DNA of 42,986 bases. It comes from Reinekea forsetii (GTDB lineage Bacteria > Pseudomonadota > Gammaproteobacteria > Pseudomonadales > Natronospirillaceae). Shown in pieces: positions 34,655 to 42,986 of this stretch (position 1 is its first letter; every line of letters begins with the position of its first letter). The DNA lies in assembly GCF_018860385.1 (NCBI RefSeq), contig NZ_JAHKPH010000009.1, positions 1-42,986 on the forward strand, in the 5' to 3' direction. The notes beneath the pieces are model-generated. The model was given only the letters and a program-made list of their open reading frames with translations, made no database searches and was not told the origin of the DNA. Position numbers and translations under genes: made by a program.

Positions 34655-35707
34655 ATGAAAACTCAAAACCAGTTGTCCGATCTCATCGTTAATTTTGATG
34701 TTCCCGTTGCTCAGCGCACGTCGCAACTTAGCCAGCAAGAAGTTCAACAGTTGAACGACGAGATCATAGAGCGTTTAAAAGAGCAAAATGCCGTGCTCGT
34801 AGCGCACTACTATACGGATCCTTTGGTTCAGGCATTGGCCGAGAAATCAGGTGGCTTTATCGGTGATTCACTTGAAATGGCGCGATATGGTCGGGACGTA
34901 GAGGCTGACACGGTCATCGTCGCTGGCGTCAAGTTCATGGGTGAAACCTCAAAAATACTGAGCCCTAACAAACGCATACTCATGCCAACGTTAGAGGCCA
35001 CCTGCTCACTTGACCTAGGCTGCCCTATCGATGAGTTTGAGGCGTTTTGTGATGCCCACCCAGACCGAACTGTGGTGGTGTATGCCAATACCTCTGCGGC
35101 CGTTAAGGCGCGTGCTGATTGGGTCGTTACTTCGAGCGTTGCATTGGATATTGTCGATCACTTAGATCGCCAAGGTGAAAAGATTCTTTGGGCTCCAGAT
35201 CAGCATCTGGGCGGTTATGTTCAGAAACAAACCGGCGCAGATATGCTGCTTTGGAATGGTAGCTGTATTGTGCATGAAGAATTTAAAGCGAAAGGCTTAT
35301 TGGATATGAAAGCGATGTATCCCGATGCGGCCGTACTCGTGCACCCTGAATCACCCGATTCTGTCATAGAGATTGCTGATGTCGTTGGTTCTACTACGCA
35401 GCTACTTGAAGCCTCAGCAACGATGCCAAACCCTCAATTTATTGTCGCTACCGATCGCGGTATTTTTTATAAAATGCAGCAGCGGTCGCCACAGAAATCA
35501 TTTATTGAAGCGCCTACGGGTGGTTCAGGTGCGCAATGTCGCAGTTGTGCCCACTGCCCATGGATGGCCATGAATGACTTAGAGCGTATCAAGCAAGAAC
35601 TCATCGCGCCTAAGAATGAAGTGTTTGTCGATGATACGTTAATAGAGAAGGCGGTGATTCCGTTGAATCGAATGCTCGATTTTGCCAGTCAGCGTAAGCG
35701 CTCATAA
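34655..35707 (+). CDS. nadA: Quinolinate synthase NadA
   Basis: An Fe-S enzyme that condenses iminoaspartate with dihydroxyacetone phosphate in NAD synthesis. The [4Fe-4S] ligands are C117, C204 and C301, matching the E. coli C113/C200/C297 spacing; the last lies in the [13 protein letters not shown] motif. HYYTDPLVQ near 51 binds substrate. The length of 350 residues is normal. Its 3' end overlaps the convergent bepA by 19 nt. Confidence 0.97.
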   Translation: MKTQNQLSDLIVNFDVPVAQRTSQLSQQEVQQLNDEIIERLKEQNAVLVAHYYTDPLVQALAEKSGGFIGDSLEMARYGRDVEADTVIVAGVKFMGETSKILSPNKRILMPTLEATCSLDLGCPIDEFEAFCDAHPDRTVVVYANTSAAVKARADWVVTSSVALDIVDHLDRQGEKILWAPDQHLGGYVQKQTGADMLLWNGSCIVHEEFKAKGLLDMKAMYPDAAVLVHPESPDSVIEIADVVGSTTQLLEASATMPNPQFIVATDRGIFYKMQQRSPQKSFIEAPTGGSGAQCRSCAHCPWMAMNDLERIKQELIAPKNEVFVDDTLIEKAVIPLNRMLDFASQRKRS

Positions 35708-36990
35708 TGTTCATTGAATGTGTTCAGCTGGTTTTTTAATCGAGCCAGCTGATTCGTATTTTGCTCTCTTGTAATTGAGTTTCTCAACAAGCTCATTGCC
35801 TTTTCTTCTTGTCCTGAACGCCAATAATATCGAGCTTGCCATTCTACCGAGGCTAACGGTTGGCAATGCTGTGCGCCTTGAGCAATAGTTTCTAGTGCAT
35901 CTAAGCTTAAATTGGATTGCGCAAATCCTGCAGGTAAGTTTTGCCAAACTTCGCATTTGTCTTTTGAATTTATTTCCAAGGCAACTTCTAGGCGTTTATG
36001 CCAAGCGGGGAAATAATTAGGAAAACGATTTGTGATTCGACTGAGGCGCTCTAAAAAAGGAGCCTGCTTTTGATCTTGTGTTAACGCAAAGAGTGCAAGT
36101 GCATATTCTAAATGAGGATCATCGCTCATTACAGGGGTTAGTGAGCGCTCGGTTAACGTTCTCTTAAGGAATTCAAAAGTACCGTTTTGATCGTGTTGAA
36201 GTACCAGTAGATTAATAAAATCAAAGACTTTAGGCTGTTCAGAACTAGGAGATTGTTTTTCAGCGCTGCTCAACTTAGAAGCGCGAGTTGAACCAAGTGG
36301 GTGAGATCTTAGAAACTCAGTTTGAGTGTTAGCAAAAGTTTGTTGATCGAGCCGAGTGAAGAAGTGGCGCCCAGCGTGGGGTTCATAGCCCAGATGCTTC
36401 AACAAATCTTGGCCGAACTGATCGGCCTCTAGCTCCATGGCTTGGCTAAAGCTCAAGTTTTGCTGGCTAGCGGCGGCGAAGGAGCTTAAAAGCGCTGCAT
36501 TGGCGGCCTCTGGGTTCTCATTCGCCAACAAAAACGATAACACGATGCCGGAAGCAATTAACCAGCCTTTTTGTGCACGATCTGCGCTTAAACGCGTAAA
36601 ATGGTCTAAAGATATATGGCCCATTTCGTGTGCGAGAACAGACAATAGCTCGTCTTCGGATTGAGCAAACCGCCAAAGGCCTGTATGTATGCCAATTAAA
36701 TTACCGGGCAGTGCAAAGGCATTTATACTGTTTTGGTCTATGAGTAAAGGCGTTGGAGTATTCGTTAAACGCATTTCTGAGAGCTGGAATTGATTCAGCT
36801 TTTCAGACAACCAATAATGCGCCCAATAATTATTTTTAATGCTACTCTTAGCGTTTAAGGCTCGTATGGCATAATCTTGAAAAATTGCAGTATCTTTCGC
36901 CGTCCAGTCTACCGGTCGGTCACCATAGTCGGCACGTACGAAGCCAGAGTAAAATGTAACAAAGAAAATGAGTAGCAGGCGCAATGGCAT
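35689..36990 (-). CDS. bepA: M48 periplasmic metalloprotease/chaperone BepA-like (YfgC)
   Basis: A secreted zinc protease of 433 residues that assists outer-membrane protein assembly, notably LptD, and degrades misfolded ones. It has a signal peptide (about 1-20), the catalytic HEMGH at 121-125, a third ligand in ELEADQFG, and a C-terminal TPR-like helical part (about 260-433) that binds the BAM complex in E. coli. It shares 19 nt with the end of nadA on the other strand. Confidence 0.92.
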   Translation of the reverse strand: MPLRLLLIFFVTFYSGFVRADYGDRPVDWTAKDTAIFQDYAIRALNAKSSIKNNYWAHYWLSEKLNQFQLSEMRLTNTPTPLLIDQNSINAFALPGNLIGIHTGLWRFAQSEDELLSVLAHEMGHISLDHFTRLSADRAQKGWLIASGIVLSFLLANENPEAANAALLSSFAAASQQNLSFSQAMELEADQFGQDLLKHLGYEPHAGRHFFTRLDQQTFANTQTEFLRSHPLGSTRASKLSSAEKQSPSSEQPKVFDFINLLVLQHDQNGTFEFLKRTLTERSLTPVMSDDPHLEYALALFALTQDQKQAPFLERLSRITNRFPNYFPAWHKRLEVALEINSKDKCEVWQNLPAGFAQSNLSLDALETIAQGAQHCQPLASVEWQARYYWRSGQEEKAMSLLRNSITREQNTNQLARLKNQLNTFNEHYERLR

Positions 36991-37096
36991 TGAATCACCT
37001 TGGCTGTGAATATACAGCGTAAAAGTTAATTGTTGTATGATGAGCTATGAGACAATGATAACGAATCCAATAGCAATAGACATTTGAGGCTTGTAA

Positions 37097-37336
37097 TTGA
37101 GTTGTAAAGCACCCCCAAAACAACACTTGGATGCCAGCGGTTTGCGCTGTCCATTGCCATTGTTGAAAGTTAAACAGTGCTTAGCCGGCATGCAGCAAGG
37201 TGAAAGGCTAGAAGTGCTAGCAACGGACGCAGGAGCCATGAGAGACATTCCCGCGTTCATAGATTTAACCTCGCATACCTTGCTCCAATTTGATCAACGA
37301 GATCAGCAATACTATTTTTTAATTGAAAAGGGTTAA
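37097..37336 (+). CDS. tusA: TusA/SirA-like sulfur carrier
   Basis: A 79-residue protein of the TusA family that carries a persulfide on C18 in the LRCPLP motif for tRNA thiolation or other sulfur transfer. The likely start is TTG at 37097, 8 nt after GAGG; no ATG is available upstream in frame before a stop. It could be a paralogue instead of TusA proper. It overlaps the start region of perM. Confidence 0.85.
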   Translation: MSCKAPPKQHLDASGLRCPLPLLKVKQCLAGMQQGERLEVLATDAGAMRDIPAFIDLTSHTLLQFDQRDQQYYFLIEKG

Positions 37337-37340
37337 TGAA

Positions 37341-38432
37341 TTGAAGCTTTACCGTGTAATTAATGACTTTTTTCATCGTTACTTCTCTGATGAAGAAGCG
37401 GTTATCTTATTTTTCTTGTTTGTTATATTTTTCTCCTTAGTTTACTTGTTCGGTAAGGTATTAACGCCTTTGTTTGCCGCCGTTATTATTTCTTACCTAC
37501 TGTCACCTTTAATCGATAAGATCGAGAGCTTTAAAATACCGCATTCGTTGGCTGTTACACTGGTATTCATGAGCTTCTTTGGCATTGTGACCATATCGCT
37601 GCTCATTCTGATTCCATCGTTAGTACGCCAAGTCAGTAGTTTGGTCGCCGATTTGCCTCGAATGATGGCTATGATTCAGATAGAGCTCGGCAATTTGCCT
37701 GAAAAGTTCCCGGATATGTTTTCTGAAGAAATTGTTGGGCAGTGGGTTACCAGCTTTGATTTAAGAAAAATTGGTCAGCAGTTTTCGACCTGGTTACCCG
37801 ATGTTTTAAGTTTCTCACTCAACACGATTCCAAGTTTAGTGTCTTTTATGGTCTACGCCATTGTAGTGCCGTTGATGGTTTTCTTTATTTTAAAAGATCG
37901 GCAGCAATTATGGGGTAGCTTTAAAAGTGTGCTGCCAGAACAACGACGTTTGATGAATCAAATTGCTTTGGAAATGAACGGGCAAATTGCCAATTACATT
38001 CGCGGTAAGGCGGTTGAGATTCTAATTGTCGGCGGAGTCTCGTTTATTACCTTGCAGTTGCTCGGGTTAGAATATGCCGCTTTGCTGGGTGTGTTGATTG
38101 GGCTGTCCGTATTGGTGCCCTATATTGGCGCTATTTTTGTAACGATCCCTGTTTTTGCCGCTGGTGTGATGCAATGGGGGTTTAATTCAGATCTATACAG
38201 CGTATTAATTGCCTACCTGATCATCCAAATGCTCGATGGCAACGTGCTTGTGCCGCTTTTATTCTCTGAGGCTGTTAATCTACATCCGGTGTCGATCATC
38301 GTCGCGGTGATTATATTTGGTGGCATCTGGGGCTTTTGGGGCGTCTTTTTCGCCATTCCTTTGGCGACGCTGGTCAAAGCCATTTTCAACGCCTGGCCAA
38401 AGCATCAGAGCGAAGAAATTGTAAAGCCTTAG
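37341..38432 (+). CDS. perM: PerM/AI-2E transporter family permease
   Basis: An inner-membrane protein of 363 residues in the PF01594-type family, with about seven or eight membrane helices and a soluble loop at about 110-190. I choose TTG at 37341 (protein starting MKLYRV) because AAAGGG lies 8 nt before; a TTG at 37323 inside tusA is possible. The family includes the E. coli PerM permease and putative sodium/proton antiporters; the true substrate is not known. The gene follows tusA directly and its end overlaps bcp by 4 nt, tail to tail. Confidence 0.9.
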   Translation: MKLYRVINDFFHRYFSDEEAVILFFLFVIFFSLVYLFGKVLTPLFAAVIISYLLSPLIDKIESFKIPHSLAVTLVFMSFFGIVTISLLILIPSLVRQVSSLVADLPRMMAMIQIELGNLPEKFPDMFSEEIVGQWVTSFDLRKIGQQFSTWLPDVLSFSLNTIPSLVSFMVYAIVVPLMVFFILKDRQQLWGSFKSVLPEQRRLMNQIALEMNGQIANYIRGKAVEILIVGGVSFITLQLLGLEYAALLGVLIGLSVLVPYIGAIFVTIPVFAAGVMQWGFNSDLYSVLIAYLIIQMLDGNVLVPLLFSEAVNLHPVSIIVAVIIFGGIWGFWGVFFAIPLATLVKAIFNAWPKHQSEEIVKP

Positions 38433-38914
38433 TGAGTGCCGGTTCGGCTTTTAGTGCCGGACTCTATTGACTCCAATACCTTATGAACGTGTTCTCGTAC
38501 TTCTACATCGCGCCATGCCTGTTCGAGAACGCCTTCTTCATTAATTAAAAAGGTACTCCGGCTTACGCTCAATATTTTTGTACCGAACAGTTCTTTTTCT
38601 CGCAATACGTTAAATAGCTCGCATAGCTTGCCATCGTGATCGGAGATGAGTTCAAAAGGAAGCGATTGTTGGTCTTTGAACGCTTCATGTTTTTCGAGAG
38701 AATCACGGCTAACACCAAAAACAAGTATGTTTTTCGCCTTAAAGCGCGGGTAGTTCGCTGCAAAATCTTGGTTTTCGATGGTGCATCCTGGCGTATTATC
38801 TTTTGGATAAAAATAAAGCAGTACTTTGTAGCCTCTCAGTGCTTTTAGTTGAATATTTTTATTGCTCGTAGCGGGTACGATGAAATCAGGTACTGGCTGT
38901 CCTTCTTGAACCAT
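38429..38914 (-). CDS. bcp: Thioredoxin-dependent peroxiredoxin, Bcp/PrxQ family
   Basis: A 161-residue peroxidase that reduces hydrogen peroxide and organic peroxides. The active-site motif is YPKDNTPGCT with peroxidatic C44. The second cysteine usually five residues later is replaced by Q49, so it should work as a 1-Cys enzyme or use an external thiol. It is transcribed away from dapA. Confidence 0.95.
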   Translation of the reverse strand: MVQEGQPVPDFIVPATSNKNIQLKALRGYKVLLYFYPKDNTPGCTIENQDFAANYPRFKAKNILVFGVSRDSLEKHEAFKDQQSLPFELISDHDGKLCELFNVLREKELFGTKILSVSRSTFLINEEGVLEQAWRDVEVREHVHKVLESIESGTKSRTGTH

Positions 38915-39063
38915 ACCGTCCTCCTTTTTGGATCAGTGAATGGGAAAATTGATCAAGGTTTAAACAGTATGGCTCAATATTTTGTTTTTGCCAGTTTTGG
39001 CGCTTGTGCTGGCCTCTACGCCTCAGTACCATTAGCCTAATTTCGGATAAGAGTAGTGAAAGT

Positions 39064-39939
39064 ATGATAACGGGCAGTTTAGTCGCGATTGTGACACCCA
39101 TGAATACTGACGGCAGTATTGCTTGGCAAAGTTTAGAAGATTTGATTGAGTTCCATATCGACAATGACACGGCCGCTATCGTCATTGTCGGCACCACGGG
39201 TGAATCTTCTACTTTAGATATGAAAGAGCATGAAGCCGCAATACGCTTCACAGTCGAAAAGGTTAACTCCCGTATCCCAGTTATCGCCGGTACTGGCGGC
39301 AATTCAACGCGTGAAGCGATCCACTTAACGCAAGCTGCAAAAGACGCAGGCGCCGATGCCGCCCTGATCGTGACCCCTTATTACAACAAGCCTTCACAAG
39401 AAGGCTTATACCAGCATTACAAAGCGATTGCTGAAGCGGTTGATATTCCACAATGGCTGTATAATGTGCCTGGTCGCACAGCCGTAGATTTGCTACCAGA
39501 AACTACCCTTCGTTTAGCTAAAATCAAAAATATTGTCGGTTTAAAAGAAGCCACCGGAAAAATTGAACGCGCTCACTTTTACAAGGCCGAACTGCCCGAT
39601 GATTTTGCCCTTTATAGCGGTGATGACGCAACGGCATTGTCTTTCCTTTTAGCGGGTTGGCATGGCGATATTTCGGTGACAGCGAATGTTTCTCCAAAGG
39701 CCATGGCCAGTATGTGTCAAGCCGCACTGGCTGGAGATACCGCACTGGCCGAGCGCTTAAATGACAGCCTGATGCCTTTGCATGAGAAGCTGTTTGTAGA
39801 CGCAAACCCGGTACCTGTAAAGTGGGCCCTTAATTTAATGGGGCTAATTCCCAATGGTTTAAGACTGCCGTTGGTAACCTTGGGCGAAGAGCACCATGAA
39901 ACCGTGACGCAAGCTTTGATGGAATCTGGGGTGCTTTAA
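39064..39939 (+). CDS. dapA: 4-hydroxy-tetrahydrodipicolinate synthase DapA
   Basis: The first committed enzyme of lysine and diaminopimelate synthesis. Catalytic residues match the E. coli numbering: T44, T45, Y107, Y133 and the Schiff-base lysine K161. The length of 291 residues fits with ATG at 39064; a longer frame from 39004 is unlikely. It is followed by the bamC-like gene after 4 nt, as in E. coli (dapA-bamC). Confidence 0.98.
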   Translation: MITGSLVAIVTPMNTDGSIAWQSLEDLIEFHIDNDTAAIVIVGTTGESSTLDMKEHEAAIRFTVEKVNSRIPVIAGTGGNSTREAIHLTQAAKDAGADAALIVTPYYNKPSQEGLYQHYKAIAEAVDIPQWLYNVPGRTAVDLLPETTLRLAKIKNIVGLKEATGKIERAHFYKAELPDDFALYSGDDATALSFLLAGWHGDISVTANVSPKAMASMCQAALAGDTALAERLNDSLMPLHEKLFVDANPVPVKWALNLMGLIPNGLRLPLVTLGEEHHETVTQALMESGVL

Positions 39940-39943
39940 ACAC

Positions 39944-40501
39944 ATGAAACACACTTTACTCAGTTCCATTTTTGTATCATTTTTTGTATTGGGTTGTAGC
40001 TCCAAGCCGTCAATTGTCAGTTATGATGCCAGCGTTGTCTCTGGTGAAGACCATTTACCTTTACCTGCGGACGCCCCAGCTCAAGTCAATATTGACGATA
40101 TTGAAGTCCCACGTTTAACACTTGATATCAGTTCGGAATCTAACGCTACGACTGCACCGCTAAGTGTTGAAAAGATAACCGATAGCTTTGGACAAACCAG
40201 CTTAAAAATCAACCGTAACACCGCATCGAGTTGGGAGTTAGTGGATCAAGCGTTAATAGAATTGGCGATTGAAACTACCGATAGAAACCGAAGTGAGTAC
40301 CGCTTTGAGCTGGCCAGCAGCGTAGAAAAGCAAGGCTTATTAGCTCGTTTATTCAGTAAAAAGACGAAACCATTGCTACTGGTGCTCATTCCCAGCGGCC
40401 AAAATACAATTTTAAGCTTGGAATCGACTAATGATGAGTTACCCGATAGCAAACAGACCGACGAATTGTTTGAAAAGCTGTTAACGCATTGGTCTGAATA
40501 A
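39944..40501 (+). CDS. bamC: Short BamC-like outer-membrane lipoprotein
   Basis: A lipoprotein of 185 residues with lipobox VLGC (lipidation at C18). An unstructured start (about 19-65, including a DHLPLPADAPAQ segment) is followed by a single helix-grip-like domain (about 75-185). Its place right after dapA and the start segment fit BamC of the outer-membrane assembly machine, which has two such domains and about 344 residues in E. coli. The second domain is missing, so the name rests partly on context. Confidence 0.72.
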   Translation: MKHTLLSSIFVSFFVLGCSSKPSIVSYDASVVSGEDHLPLPADAPAQVNIDDIEVPRLTLDISSESNATTAPLSVEKITDSFGQTSLKINRNTASSWELVDQALIELAIETTDRNRSEYRFELASSVEKQGLLARLFSKKTKPLLLVLIPSGQNTILSLESTNDELPDSKQTDELFEKLLTHWSE

Positions 40502-40505
40502 TACG

Positions 40506-41267
40506 ATGATGAGAGTGGCCTCACTTGGCAGTGGCAGCAAAGGTAATGCCACGCTGATTCAGGCGCAATCAACTACTTTATTGGTTGATTGCGGGTTTGG
40601 GCTAAAAGACATTGAGCAGCGGCTCGCCGTAAAAGGTGTATCCGCGAAAGAATTGTCGGCTATATTGGTGACGCATGAGCATGGTGATCATCTTAAAGGT
40701 GCGCCAATGTTGGCGAATAAATACGCCATTCCGCTATGGACCAGCGCGGGAACCAGTCGTTTTTTTAAGCGCGAAGTGCCAACCTTCCAAACCATAAACC
40801 CCTTACAACGGTTCCAAATTGGCGATATCGAAATTGAACCGGTAACCGTGCCACATGATGCTTCAGAACCCACTCAATTTGTATTTAGAGCGGCAAAACA
40901 ATGCGCAGGGTTACTCACCGACCTTGGGTCTATAACCGAACACGTGAAACAAGCCTATCAACACTGCAACCTGTTAATGTTAGAATGTAATCATGATCCG
41001 CAAATGTTGTTAGATGGTCCTTACCCCTATAGTTTAAAAAAGCGTGTTGGGGGTGATTATGGGCATTTAAGTAATCAGCAGGCGGTCGAACTTTTAAATT
41101 GCATTAATAAGCGTGCATTGTCTCATGTGCTCATTTCGCACATAAGTGAGCAAAATAATGATGAGCAGCTCGCGATACAGGCTGTTGAGTCGGCTCTGGA
41201 GGGTACGAAAGCCGAAATTTTAATGCTCTCGCAAGTCCAAGGCTGTGAATGGATAGACGTAACATAA
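40506..41267 (+). CDS. MBL-fold metallo-hydrolase (YycJ/WalJ-like)
   Basis: A cytoplasmic metallo-beta-lactamase fold protein of 253 residues. The metal motif HEHGDH is at 57-62, and the start MRVASLGSGSKGNATLI is typical of the YycJ group, thought to be a DNA 5'-3' exonuclease or related phosphodiesterase. Later ligands appear in ECNHD and in HISEQN. A second ATG three bases downstream is an equal start. It is 4 nt after the bamC-like gene and 63 nt before purC. Confidence 0.88.
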   Translation: MMRVASLGSGSKGNATLIQAQSTTLLVDCGFGLKDIEQRLAVKGVSAKELSAILVTHEHGDHLKGAPMLANKYAIPLWTSAGTSRFFKREVPTFQTINPLQRFQIGDIEIEPVTVPHDASEPTQFVFRAAKQCAGLLTDLGSITEHVKQAYQHCNLLMLECNHDPQMLLDGPYPYSLKKRVGGDYGHLSNQQAVELLNCINKRALSHVLISHISEQNNDEQLAIQAVESALEGTKAEILMLSQVQGCEWIDVT

Positions 41268-41330
41268 CCGTTAATTTTGGTGGTAAATACACTTACTGCA
41301 ACATCTATAATCTCTGACGAGGCTTTTTTG

Positions 41331-42041
41331 ATGGAAAAAACAGGCGTTCTATACGCAGGCAAAGCAAAGACCGTTCATACCACTGCGGATGAAAATCTGA
41401 TGGTACTTGAGTTCCGAAATGACACCTCCGCCTTTGACGGTGAAAAAATGGAGCAGTTAGACGACAAGGGTCGAGTGAACAATCTATTTAATGCCTATGT
41501 AATGCAAAAGCTTCAAGATGCGGGTATAGAAACGCATTTTGTGAAGTTGATCTCAGACCATGAATCATTAGTCCGTAACCTAAAGATGATGCCTGTAGAG
41601 TGTGTTGTTCGTAACCGAGCCGCGGGCAGCTTAGTAAGACGTTTAGGTGTAGAAGAAGGATTAGAGGTAAACCCTCCTATTTTTGAGTTCTTCTTAAAAA
41701 ACGATGCACTGCACGACCCGATGATTAACGATTACCATATCGAAACATTTGGTTGGGCTACTAAAGACCAAATTGCACGCATGAAAGAGTTAACTTTCCA
41801 AGTCAACTCTGTACTGAAAGACTTGTTCGAAGCAGGCGGCATGATTTTAGTCGACTACAAGCTTGAGTTTGGTATTTTTGAAGATCGCGTCGTGTTAGGG
41901 GATGAATTCTCTCCAGACGGTTGCCGGCTTTGGGATGCCAAAACGTTAGAAAAATTAGATAAAGATAGATTCCGCCAAGGGTTAGGCGGAGTGGTAGAAA
42001 GTTACATTGAAGTAGCGCGCCGAATTGGCTTGGAATTGTAA
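41331..42041 (+). CDS. purC: SAICAR synthase PurC
   Basis: It joins CAIR and aspartate in purine synthesis. The protein of 236 residues shows [26 protein letters not shown] and the [12 protein letters not shown] core. ATG at 41331 with GAGG 8 nt upstream gives the normal length; an upstream GTG frame adds 18 residues without support. The dapA-bamC-purC order resembles the E. coli arrangement, with the MBL-fold gene inserted. Confidence 0.98.
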   Translation: MEKTGVLYAGKAKTVHTTADENLMVLEFRNDTSAFDGEKMEQLDDKGRVNNLFNAYVMQKLQDAGIETHFVKLISDHESLVRNLKMMPVECVVRNRAAGSLVRRLGVEEGLEVNPPIFEFFLKNDALHDPMINDYHIETFGWATKDQIARMKELTFQVNSVLKDLFEAGGMILVDYKLEFGIFEDRVVLGDEFSPDGCRLWDAKTLEKLDKDRFRQGLGGVVESYIEVARRIGLEL

Positions 42042-42124
42042 TTAAGAATAGCGTGAGCTGTTGCAAGCTCAGCGATTCACTTCTAAAGTCATACTAAACA
42101 ATGTCACTATTTGAGGAAAACAAC

Positions 42125-42946
42125 ATGAAAAAACTGATTCTAGCCGCTGCTATTGCCGCTACTGTGCCTATGGCCTCTGCCAAAGTACTGATTAACATCG
42201 ATGGTGGTGTGGGTTACAACATCAATTCATTAGGTGAAGGCAGTCACTTGATGAATGAAACTTTTAACTTAACTAGCAAAGACGTAACGTCTGATAGTTA
42301 TGGCTTAAATATGGAAGCTAATAATGGCTTGTATGGTTGGGCATCTATTTCGCTACCATTATTGCCAGATGTTAAATTAAAGTATGAAAGCTTGGTGCTT
42401 GAAGGCACGAACAACTTTACATTAAACCAAGAAGTATATGGTCAGCAATATACGATGGATGGTGACATTGCCTCAACGTTAGACCTATCTCACCTTGATA
42501 TGGCTCTCACCATTGGCCTACCTTTGCCTGTAGTTGATATCGACTTTGGTTTAAACGTTCGTTCTATGTTGGGTGGCTTCAGCGCAACAGGCGATGTTAG
42601 TGGTGAGCGTGAAACAGTAGAAGCACCATTCCAAATTGGTTCTACACCTTTAATCGTTCCGATGGGCTATGTTAGTGCTGCAGGCACCATTCCTGGCGCT
42701 GGTGTTAAGGTATCGGGCGAATTGAGCACGCTTCCATTAGGTGATACTAAAATCTCTGATTGGAATATTAAAGGCACTTGGTATGCGCCATTACCAACAA
42801 ATATGTTGGTTAAGGTTGGCCTAGAAGGCGGTTACCGTAACTTTAGCATGGTTATTGGTGATTCTACTTTGGGTGCCGATACGTCTGATTTCGCATCGGA
42901 TGTTGGTGTAAGTGGTTTCTTCTTAGGTGCAACTGCACACTTCTAA
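42125..42946 (+). CDS. Outer-membrane beta-barrel protein (TIGR04219-like)
   Basis: A 273-residue protein with a clear signal peptide (MKKLILAAAIAATVPMASA), alternating beta strands and a C-terminal phenylalanine (ATAHF), all typical of outer-membrane barrels. It resembles the TIGR04219 family of unknown function. ATG at 42125 is chosen for the GAGG site and the classic MKK signal start; the frame is open further upstream. The gene is 83 nt after purC and probably has its own promoter. Codon use looks adapted to high expression. Confidence 0.85.
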   Translation: MKKLILAAAIAATVPMASAKVLINIDGGVGYNINSLGEGSHLMNETFNLTSKDVTSDSYGLNMEANNGLYGWASISLPLLPDVKLKYESLVLEGTNNFTLNQEVYGQQYTMDGDIASTLDLSHLDMALTIGLPLPVVDIDFGLNVRSMLGGFSATGDVSGERETVEAPFQIGSTPLIVPMGYVSAAGTIPGAGVKVSGELSTLPLGDTKISDWNIKGTWYAPLPTNMLVKVGLEGGYRNFSMVIGDSTLGADTSDFASDVGVSGFFLGATAHF

Positions 42947-42972
42947 GCCGCTTTAGTTTTACTTTAAAAAGC

Positions 42973-42986
42973 GATTCAATTGAATC
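42973..42986. repeat. 14-bp perfect palindrome at the window edge
   Basis: GATTCAATTGAATC is fully self-complementary and ends exactly at the last base. It may be part of a longer hairpin, such as a terminator of the barrel gene, that is cut off by the window. Confidence 0.4.

Noticed and set aside
34529-34747. Minus-strand frame across tRNA-Lys and the start of nadA
   Set aside because: It is the antisense of a tRNA and of a sure gene, a common false call.
42050-42072. Terminator after purC
   Set aside because: TGAGCT/AGCTCA forms only a 6-bp stem and no T-run follows.

Overview
This 43 kb window is a gene-dense stretch of chromosome from a Gram-negative, respiring gammaproteobacterium. 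The evidence is a complete Tol-Pal system, a BamC-like lipoprotein, BepA, a cbb3 oxidase with its own assembly genes, and an Fnr/Anr-type oxygen sensor. Moderate GC content and the gene mix suggest a marine, Oceanospirillales-like organism; this assignment is an inference from gene content only. I see no prophage, insertion sequence, integron or CRISPR array. Nearly all coding genes belong to well known families.

Layout. 1-690: a tRNA-Val and two identical tRNA-Asp genes. The tRNA-Asp genes are embedded in roughly 112-128 bp repeats, each of which ends with a detached copy of the last 18 nt of tRNA-Asp. 997-9030: a coiled-coil protein of unknown role, a PLP enzyme, the ribosome-assembly GTPase YlqF, and a divergent pair made of a deacetylase-like enzyme and a Pat-type lysine acetyltransferase, followed by NudC. 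9027-20023 (leftward): the cbb3 cytochrome oxidase structural genes ccoNOQP, the assembly set ccoGHIS, a TauE/SafE-like membrane protein, a gamma-glutamylcyclotransferase-like gene, ttcA, fnr, and an unlisted 39-residue membrane protein with its own Fnr-type box. Fnr-like palindromes lie upstream of ccoN, of fnr itself (weaker) and of the small gene, so the locus reads as an oxygen-responsive unit.

20248-28526: a PilZ-like protein, acylphosphatase, a lytic transglycosylase, aspS, a 103-bp palindromic intergenic element, yebC, and ruvC-TRIC channel-ruvA-ruvB. The TRIC-type channel gene is translationally coupled inside the Holliday-junction operon. 28646-34213: tolQRAB-pal-cpoB-queC, the cell-envelope division machine followed by a 7-deazaguanine gene; ybgC and queE are missing from this cluster. 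34344-34606: two identical tRNA-Lys genes ending in a clear terminator. 34655-42946: nadA, bepA, tusA-like, perM, bcp, dapA, bamC-like, an MBL-fold hydrolase, purC and an outer-membrane barrel protein.

The most unusual element is the tRNA-Asp 3'-end repeat array, which resembles in architecture the repeats after tyrT in Escherichia coli but is built on a different tRNA. Also worth a look are the small Fnr-boxed membrane gene, the palindromic element before yebC, and a terminator-like hairpin inside the start of cpoB. I did not find a clearly new multi-gene system.
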